DNA from: an uncultured Bacteroidota bacterium
GTDB lineage: Bacteria > Bacteroidota > Bacteroidia > Bacteroidales > GWA2-32-17
Assembly: GCA_903837285.1 (NCBI GenBank)
Contig: CAILUD010000213.1
Coordinates: 1-48,067 of the forward strand
Direction of reading: 5' to 3'
Length of the DNA stretch: 48,067 bases
Of the stretch, positions 42,613 to 48,067 are shown one piece after another. The translations under genes were made by a program, and so were the position numbers. Positions within the stretch are counted from its first letter, which is position 1; each line of letters begins with the position of its first letter. The notes below the pieces were generated by a model. It was given only the letters and a program-made list of their open reading frames with translations, was not told the origin of the DNA and made no database searches.

Positions 42613-44970
42613 TTATATTCTTATTCCTAAAACTGTTACATCATCTATTTGCGAATATTGCCCTTTCCATTCTTTAAAAATAACATCAAGAATTTCCAGT
42701 TGCTCATTCATAGGTTTCTGACTATTGTTAATTAATATTTCTTTAAATTTTTTGTACATGAATTTTCTTCCTTTTAAACCACCAAACTGATCGGCATAAC
42801 CATCAGTAAAAAGATAAACACTATCTCCCTTTTGTAAAGAGAATACATGATTAGTAAATTCTTTCATTATTGGATAAATAGCAATTGGCATTTTGTCTCC
42901 CTTAAGTTCAAACAAATCTCTATTGTCATTCTGAGGCATAGCCGAAGAACTATTTTCTTGCGCAGCAAAATCTGAATGACTAGAATTAGATTTTGCTTCG
43001 CAAGAAAGCTGTTCTTCACGTTCGTTCAGAATGACAGAAGGAATGATGTATAGAGGATTATTCGCCCCAGCCCATTGGCATTCATTTGTATCAGTATTAA
43101 CAACAAGTAAAGAAATATCCATCCCATCTTTTTGTTCGCCATGCACACCTTTTTGCTGAAGTGCACTAATTATTTCGATTCTTAAATGATTTAAGACATG
43201 ACTTGCATTATGAATTTCTTGCTTTAAAACTATTTCATTTAAAAAACTAATTCCAAGCATTGACATAAAAGCACCAGGAACTCCATGTCCGGTGCAGTCT
43301 GCAACTGCAACAATTAACAAATTACTTACCTTAGTTGAAAAATAAAAATCACCTGACACAATATCTTTTGGCTTAAAAAGTACGAAATGCTCGCCCAATG
43401 CCAATCTTGCTTGCTCACTAACCGGCAATACAGCTTCTTGTATTCGTTTTGCATAATTTATACTATCTGTAACTTCTTTATGTATTTCTTCAATGTGTTC
43501 CTTTTGAGTTGTTACAAAATCACGCTGAGCTTCTATTTCATCACGTTGAGCTTCTATTTCGTCTCGTTGAGTAATTATTTCTTCATTTTGTTGGTTAAGT
43601 TTAATATTCTTTTCATCCACTAATATTTTTTGATTTTCTATAAAAATTTTCTGCCTTCTAGTAATTCGAAGTGAACGAAAAATAACAAAAGCAATTATTA
43701 ACAACAAAATTAATCCAGTAACAATAAATAAGATTAATATTTTTTGTTTTCTACTTTCTGCTCTTTGTTGACCAATTACAAGATTTTTAATTTCCAGTGC
43801 TTTAGAATGTGAAACGCTATCTGTTGCAGCTTTTTTATTGTATTCATAGACTATTTCTGATTTAAACTGTTCCTTTCTATTATTTTCATTAAAAATTGTA
43901 TCACGGGCAGTAATATACTCAACATAATGAAAATATGCCAATTCAATTTTCTTCATTTTCTCATAAACATTTTTTAACGCTAAGTGAGCTAATTGTTTAT
44001 GAGGGTAACTTTCAATTTCAGTTGCTAGTTCTAAAGATAATTTTGCATACTTTTCTGCTTTATTATATTCTTTAAGATTTAAATACGAATTTGATAAATT
44101 ATTATATAAATCGCTTTGATTGGGCAACATTTGCATTTCCTCAAAAATCTTTAATGCTTTATTAAAATAATCAATAGCAGTTTTATCTTCTTTTATTATT
44201 TGATAATAACTTCCAATATTTAAGTATGCTGTTGCTTCACCAACTACATCATTAATTTGCTTTGAAAAGGCTAAAGACTTTTCAAAATATATTTTTGAAC
44301 TATCATATTTCTCAATACTATAATATACGCTACCAATATTTCCAGTAAGCAAACATTGACCATACAAATGATTTACTTTTCTAACATAAAACAATGCTTT
44401 TTTATAATGAAACATAGCTTTATCGTAATTTGCAATCTGAAAAAAAGTATTCGCAAGATTATTATTTGCCAATGCCATAGTTAAAGTATCACCAGTTTTT
44501 TCAATTTCATGCAATGATTTAAAACCATATTCAATTCCAACAGTATAATTACCTTGTTCTGTATAAGCCAAATTAAACGACGAATAAATACGTTGAAAAT
44601 ATTCACTATTTAATTTGTTTTTTTTTGCAATAATTAAAGCGCTTTTAAGATACTCTAATGCTTTATCGTACTGGCCACGTTCACGATAAATAACACTTAA
44701 AGTAATTAAAGCATTAATTTGAAATTCAAGTTTATTAGATTTCTTTGCAAGACTATATGATTTGTTAGCATAGTTTAATGCCGAATCAGGATTAATTTCT
44801 GAGTAGGCACTAGCTAATGCATCTACCCAATAAGGTAATAAAGAATCATTTTTATAAGCTTTAACTTGTTTCTTTAATGAATCTATAATATGAATTTCTT
44901 TAGCAATTAAACTAAAGCTATTGCAAGAAAGAAAAAACAATAAAATAATGTATAAAGCTATTTGTTTCAT
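42613..44970 (-). CDS. TPR-transmembrane-coiled-coil-SpoIIE phosphatase, paralog B (with in-frame repeat)
   Basis: A 785-residue paralog. N-terminal signal or anchor 1-24, TPR region about 40-355, TM 410-432, coiled coil 440-512 with two QRDEIEA heptads, SpoIIE phosphatase about 525-785. Active-site Asp are in SGDFYFS (D541), ADCTGHGVPG (D558) and the C-terminal FTDGYADQFGG and DDVTVLG. Residues 646-682 (between NNPLYIIPS and LFELKGDKMP) are encoded exactly by a palindromic repeat (42925-43035), while paralog A has no such segment. Such proteins usually dephosphorylate anti-sigma-factor antagonists; the partner is not in the window. A TATATTTG -7 element lies 16 nt upstream. Confidence 0.92.
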   Translation of the reverse strand: MKQIALYIILLFFLSCNSFSLIAKEIHIIDSLKKQVKAYKNDSLLPYWVDALASAYSEINPDSALNYANKSYSLAKKSNKLEFQINALITLSVIYRERGQYDKALEYLKSALIIAKKNKLNSEYFQRIYSSFNLAYTEQGNYTVGIEYGFKSLHEIEKTGDTLTMALANNNLANTFFQIANYDKAMFHYKKALFYVRKVNHLYGQCLLTGNIGSVYYSIEKYDSSKIYFEKSLAFSKQINDVVGEATAYLNIGSYYQIIKEDKTAIDYFNKALKIFEEMQMLPNQSDLYNNLSNSYLNLKEYNKAEKYAKLSLELATEIESYPHKQLAHLALKNVYEKMKKIELAYFHYVEYITARDTIFNENNRKEQFKSEIVYEYNKKAATDSVSHSKALEIKNLVIGQQRAESRKQKILILFIVTGLILLLIIAFVIFRSLRITRRQKIFIENQKILVDEKNIKLNQQNEEIITQRDEIEAQRDEIEAQRDFVTTQKEHIEEIHKEVTDSINYAKRIQEAVLPVSEQARLALGEHFVLFKPKDIVSGDFYFSTKVSNLLIVAVADCTGHGVPGAFMSMLGISFLNEIVLKQEIHNASHVLNHLRIEIISALQQKGVHGEQKDGMDISLLVVNTDTNECQWAGANNPLYIIPSVILNEREEQLSCEAKSNSSHSDFAAQENSSSAMPQNDNRDLFELKGDKMPIAIYPIMKEFTNHVFSLQKGDSVYLFTDGYADQFGGLKGRKFMYKKFKEILINNSQKPMNEQLEILDVIFKEWKGQYSQIDDVTVLGIRI
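42925..43035 (-). repeat. Dispersed palindromic repeat inserted in frame in paralog B
   Basis: Boundaries GTCATTCTGAACGAACGTGA (minus strand, coding VILNERE) and CAGAATGAC (coding QND) are the family ends. Length 111 bp, exactly 37 codons, no stop. Confidence 0.85.
43521..43569 (-). repeat. 21-bp tandem repeat coding for coiled-coil heptads
   Basis: Two full copies and part of a third of a 21-bp unit coding QRDEIEA. Paralog A has the same number; the gene at 45065-47335 has one copy fewer, a difference of exactly one heptad. Confidence 0.75.
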
Positions 44971-44986
44971 TCTAATCGGATATCTA

Positions 44987-44994
44987 CAAATATA
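44987..44994 (-). promoter_or_regulatory. -7 promoter element for paralogs B and A
   Basis: TATATTTG on the minus strand, 16 nt upstream of the ATG at 44970; it suggests that B and A form their own transcript. An AT-only hairpin (45037-45059, 10-bp arms) separates them from the upstream paralog, without a clear U-run. Confidence 0.42.
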
Positions 44995-45064
44995 TAAAAG
45001 TCATTGATATTAAAAAAGCACTATTTTACTGAGAGAATAATAAATTTTGAATTTATTATACACA

Positions 45065-47335
45065 TTAAATTCTTATCCCTAAAACTGTAACATCATCAAT
45101 TTGGTCATAAACACCTTTCCAATTTTCAAAAGTCTCATCAAGTATTACTTTTTGCTCAGGCATTGATTTATGCATATTGTTAATTAATATTTCTTTAAAT
45201 TGTTTACACATAAATTTTCGTCCATTATTACCACCAAACTGATCAGCATATCCATCGGTAAAGAGATATACGCTATCGCCTTTGTGTAAAATAAATTCAT
45301 GATTTGTAAAATCATTCATTGTTGGATAAATTGCTATTGGCATTTTGTCGCCCTTCAGTTCAATTAATTCTCTATTATCATTCTGAGCTTGAAAAGAACA
45401 ATTTTCATGCGCAGCTATATTTATATTCAGACTAGATTCCTCACTTTCGTTCGGAATGACAGAAGGAACTATGTAAAGAGGATTATTAGCTCCAGCCCAC
45501 TGGCATTCGTTTGTTTCAGTATTAACAACTAGTAAAGAAATATCCATTCCATCTTTTTGCTCACCTTGTACACCCTTTTGCTGAAGTGCATTAATTATTT
45601 CTTTTCTTAAATTATTTAAAATTTGATTTGCTTTAATAATTTCTTGCTTTTGGGCTATTTCGTTTAAAAAACTTATTCCAAGCATACTCATAAATGCACC
45701 TGGAACGCCATGTCCGGTACAATCAGCAACAGCAACAAATAGCAAATTATTTATTTTAGTTGTCCAGTAAAAATCTCCAGAAACAATATTCTTTGGCTTA
45801 AATAAAATAAAATGTTCTCCTAACACCGACCTTGCAGTTTCACTTACTGGCAACACAGCTTCTTGTATACGTTTTGCGTAATTTATACTATCGGTAACAT
45901 CTTTATGAATTTTCTCAATATGTTCTTTTTGCTCTGTTACTAAATCACGCTGTGCAACAATTTCGTCGCGTTGAGTTAATATTTCTTCTTTTTGTTGACT
46001 AAGTATAACATTAGCCATTTGTTTATTTCTATAATTTCTATAAACAACAATTACAAGTAAACCCATTAGTATAAAACCAAAAATAAAAGCATACTTTATT
46101 ATAATTTGTTGCTTAATTTCTGTATCCTGAAGTTGCCTATCTTTGTTTAATAATTCTATTTCTTTTCGTTTTTTCTCACTTTCATATTTTGCTTCCATGC
46201 CCTTTATCTGCCTACTGCTTTCTATAGAAAACATGCTATCATTTAAAGACTTATACAATTTTTGATACTCATAAGCATTTTTATAATTTCCTAGACTGTC
46301 ATATGTTGCAGACAGAATAGCTACAGCAGAACTTTGCCAAGGAATAACTCCAATTTCTTTTGCAATTAAATTGCTTTTTTTTGCATTATTAATTGCTTCT
46401 TCATATTGTTTTAATTTCAAATTTAAAGCAGCAATATTGCCTAAAACTGATGATTGTCCTTCCTTATCACCAATTTGATATCTTAAATCCAAAGATTTTT
46501 TATAATAATATATACATTTATCATATTCGTCTATTTCAAAATATACATTTCCCAAATTATTATAACAACCCGACATTCTTCTTATATCGTTAATTTTTTC
46601 ATCAATCATTAATGACTTAGATAAATATAATATTGCTTTATCATATTCTTTTTTATATTGATAGGCCAAACCAATGTTATTATAACAAGTCGACATTCTA
46701 CTTTTTTCGCCAAGGTTTTCAACAATTTTTAGCGATTTAAAATAATATTCAAGTGCTTTATCGTCATTACCAAGTTTTCTTTGGATAATACCAATATTTG
46801 TATAGCTAACCGATATCCACAAACTATCGCCTAATATTTCATCTATTTTAAGCGAAAATAAATAGTAATCCAGTGCTTTGTCATATACACCCATCTTGCC
46901 ATAAATAAGTGCTATATTATTATAACATGCAGAAATCTGTTTACTTCTTTTTACAATAGGCAAAGCGATATTTTCTTTATATAATTTTAACGCTTTCTGA
47001 TGAAATTCAATTGCTCTAATTAAATCACTTTTATCTTCATTATAAAATGCATAATTAGTATAAACACCTGCAAGCCATTTTGAATTATCAATATTTTTAC
47101 TTAAATTAAACTGTTGTTCTAAAAATAATTTAGCTTTAATTGTATCAGTAAATTCATATATTGAAAAAAGTTGAGAACATGCATCAATTTTTATTGTATC
47201 AGACTTAACACTTTTAATAACCTTTATTAGACTATCAACTTTATTTTTCTCTTGACAATAATTATTATTACAGCAGAATAGAACTATTATAACAAAGAAC
47301 ATTAATACCCTAATATATATTAACAATTTTTTCAA
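45065..47335 (-). CDS. TPR-transmembrane-coiled-coil-SpoIIE phosphatase, paralog C (with in-frame repeat)
   Basis: A 756-residue paralog. N-terminal hydrophobic segment 8-22 with cysteines at 21-22 (possible lipoprotein or anchor), TPRs about 90-365 (SCYNNIGLAYQYKKEYDKA and similar), TM 412-432, coiled coil 440-492 with one heptad fewer than paralogs A and B, and SpoIIE domain about 505-756 (SGDFYWTT D521, ADCTGHGVPG D538, FTDGYADQFGG, DDVTVLG). Residues 626-653 come from an 84-bp palindromic repeat (45377-45460). It starts 12 bp after paralog D, so the two are likely co-transcribed. Confidence 0.92.
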   Translation of the reverse strand: MKKLLIYIRVLMFFVIIVLFCCNNNYCQEKNKVDSLIKVIKSVKSDTIKIDACSQLFSIYEFTDTIKAKLFLEQQFNLSKNIDNSKWLAGVYTNYAFYNEDKSDLIRAIEFHQKALKLYKENIALPIVKRSKQISACYNNIALIYGKMGVYDKALDYYLFSLKIDEILGDSLWISVSYTNIGIIQRKLGNDDKALEYYFKSLKIVENLGEKSRMSTCYNNIGLAYQYKKEYDKAILYLSKSLMIDEKINDIRRMSGCYNNLGNVYFEIDEYDKCIYYYKKSLDLRYQIGDKEGQSSVLGNIAALNLKLKQYEEAINNAKKSNLIAKEIGVIPWQSSAVAILSATYDSLGNYKNAYEYQKLYKSLNDSMFSIESSRQIKGMEAKYESEKKRKEIELLNKDRQLQDTEIKQQIIIKYAFIFGFILMGLLVIVVYRNYRNKQMANVILSQQKEEILTQRDEIVAQRDLVTEQKEHIEKIHKDVTDSINYAKRIQEAVLPVSETARSVLGEHFILFKPKNIVSGDFYWTTKINNLLFVAVADCTGHGVPGAFMSMLGISFLNEIAQKQEIIKANQILNNLRKEIINALQQKGVQGEQKDGMDISLLVVNTETNECQWAGANNPLYIVPSVIPNESEESSLNINIAAHENCSFQAQNDNRELIELKGDKMPIAIYPTMNDFTNHEFILHKGDSVYLFTDGYADQFGGNNGRKFMCKQFKEILINNMHKSMPEQKVILDETFENWKGVYDQIDDVTVLGIRI
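45377..45460 (-). repeat. Dispersed palindromic repeat inserted in frame in paralog C
   Basis: On the minus strand it opens GTCATTCCGAACGAAAGTGA and closes GCTCAGAATGAT. 84 bp, 28 codons, open in the gene frame. The interior (SSLNINIAAHENCSFQAQND) is nearly the same as in paralog D. Confidence 0.82.
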
Positions 47336-47347
47336 ATAACTTTTTAT

Positions 47348-48067
47348 TTAAAATTTAATTCCAAGAATGGTAACATCATCAATCTGCTCATAATTACCTT
47401 TCCAGTTTTCGAATGCAATTTCAAGAATTTCTCTTTGTACTGTCATAGGTTTATCTACATTTGCAACTAAGATTTCTTTAAACTGTTTATACATAAATTT
47501 CCTTCCTTTAGGTCCACCAAACTGATCGGCATAACCATCTGTAAACAAATAGAAAGAGTCGCCTTTATATAACTTAAATTCATGGTTTGTAAAATCATTC
47601 ATTGTTGGATATATAGCTATAGGCATTTTGTTACCCTTAAGTTCAACTAATTCTTTATTATCATTCTGAGCTTGAAAAGAACAATTTTCATGCGCAGCTA
47701 TATTTATATTCAGACTAGATTCCTCACGTTCGTTCAGAATGACAGAAGGGATGATGTAAAGAGGATTATTAGCACCTGCCCATTGCGCTTCGTTTGTATC
47801 TGTATTAACAACTAGCAAAGAAATATCCATTCCGTCTTTTTGTTCGCCTTGAACACCTTTTTGTTGAAGTGCGTTAATGATTTCTTTTCTTAAAATATTT
47901 AATATTTGATTTGCTTTATTTATTTCCTGCTTTTGTACTATTTCATTTAAAAAACTAATACCAAGCATTGACATAAAAGCTCCGGGAACTCCATGTCCTG
48001 TGCAGTCTGCTACTGCTACAATTAAATAATTATTTATTTTTGTAGTCCAGTAAAAATCTCCACTTAC
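47348..48067 (-). CDS. SpoIIE phosphatase paralog D, 5' part outside window
   Basis: C-terminal 239 residues of a fourth paralog. The frame is open to the window edge: upstream of the internal Met at 47974 it continues VSGDFYWTTKINNY and [12 protein letters not shown], so the internal Met is not the start. FTDGYADQFGG and the C-terminal DDVTILGIKF are present, so the phosphatase half is intact as far as visible. It contains the in-frame palindromic repeat (47660-47743). Very similar to paralog C, which points to recent duplication or conversion of this region. TPR and membrane parts are presumed beyond the edge. Confidence 0.88.
   Translation of the reverse strand, partial: VSGDFYWTTKINNYLIVAVADCTGHGVPGAFMSMLGISFLNEIVQKQEINKANQILNILRKEIINALQQKGVQGEQKDGMDISLLVVNTDTNEAQWAGANNPLYIIPSVILNEREESSLNINIAAHENCSFQAQNDNKELVELKGNKMPIAIYPTMNDFTNHEFKLYKGDSFYLFTDGYADQFGGPKGRKFMYKQFKEILVANVDKPMTVQREILEIAFENWKGNYEQIDDVTILGIKF
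47660..47743 (-). repeat. Dispersed palindromic repeat inserted in frame in paralog D
   Basis: On the minus strand it opens GTCATTCTGAACGAACGTGA, then GGAATCTAGT, and closes GCTCAGAATGAT. 84 bp, 28 codons, open frame. Almost identical to the copy in paralog C. Confidence 0.83.

Overview
The window looks like a chromosomal segment of an AT-rich, probably anaerobic member of the Bacteroidota, most likely Bacteroidales-like. The evidence is a type IX secretion (T9SS) C-terminal sorting domain, TAnnTTTG -7 promoter elements, A-rich leaders in place of Shine-Dalgarno sites, a family S46 dipeptidyl-peptidase, TPR-SpoIIE signalling proteins, and an [FeFe]-hydrogenase maturase next to rubrerythrin. 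No tRNA, rRNA, CRISPR array, transposase or phage structural module was recognised. Gene names come from reading motifs; no database search was possible.

Layout. 1-2915: the end of a LytS-type histidine kinase, a small exported NTF2-like protein, and a T9SS cargo built from two nearly identical 165-residue units. 3063-4707 (minus): a small accessory islet with a GIY-YIG/DUF4357 protein and a MntA-HepT toxin-antitoxin pair. 4802-6137 (minus): a nitrilase-family amidase and a PlsC-like acyltransferase. 6456-9100 (minus): hydG, two TM1266-family ACT-like regulators and rubrerythrin, ending at a clear terminator. 9356-10066: an exported beta-rich protein. 10070-17578 (minus): three large paralogous exported fibre or adhesin-like proteins that share an N-terminal module but differ in repeats and C-terminal cap (two S74/endosialidase-chaperone domains, one H-type-lectin-like domain). 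17731-24713: a TetR-controlled efflux operon (TetR, TolC, HlyD-type lipoprotein, two ABC ATPases, two ABC-2 permeases). 24903-26177: aspartate kinase, convergent with nadD. 26981-33239: DUF2520 protein, KdsC-like phosphatase, UbiA prenyltransferase, Maf, DPP11-like peptidase, YjdF-like and LysE-like membrane proteins. 33276-37762: biotin operon bioB-A-F-D led by an uncharacterised 126-residue protein. 37897-39543: DUF4139 protein. 39628-40311: trmD. 40308-48067 (minus): a tandem cluster of four TPR-transmembrane-coiled-coil-SpoIIE phosphatases, the last cut by the window edge.

The strongest unexpected signals are a dispersed palindromic repeat family (boundaries GTCATTC...GAATGAC) found between genes, and the same family sitting in frame inside three of the four SpoIIE phosphatase genes while the fourth paralog lacks it. 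Next are a terminator hairpin embedded in the translated end of the ORF just upstream of bioB, start codons lying directly on -7 elements (possible leaderless mRNAs), a probable TetR operator overlapping its own promoter, and a split pair of ABC ATPases with complementary degenerate motifs. I see no complete, obviously new multi-gene system. The nearest candidates are the fibre-protein cluster, the hydG/TM1266-pair/rubrerythrin group and the biotin leader ORF.
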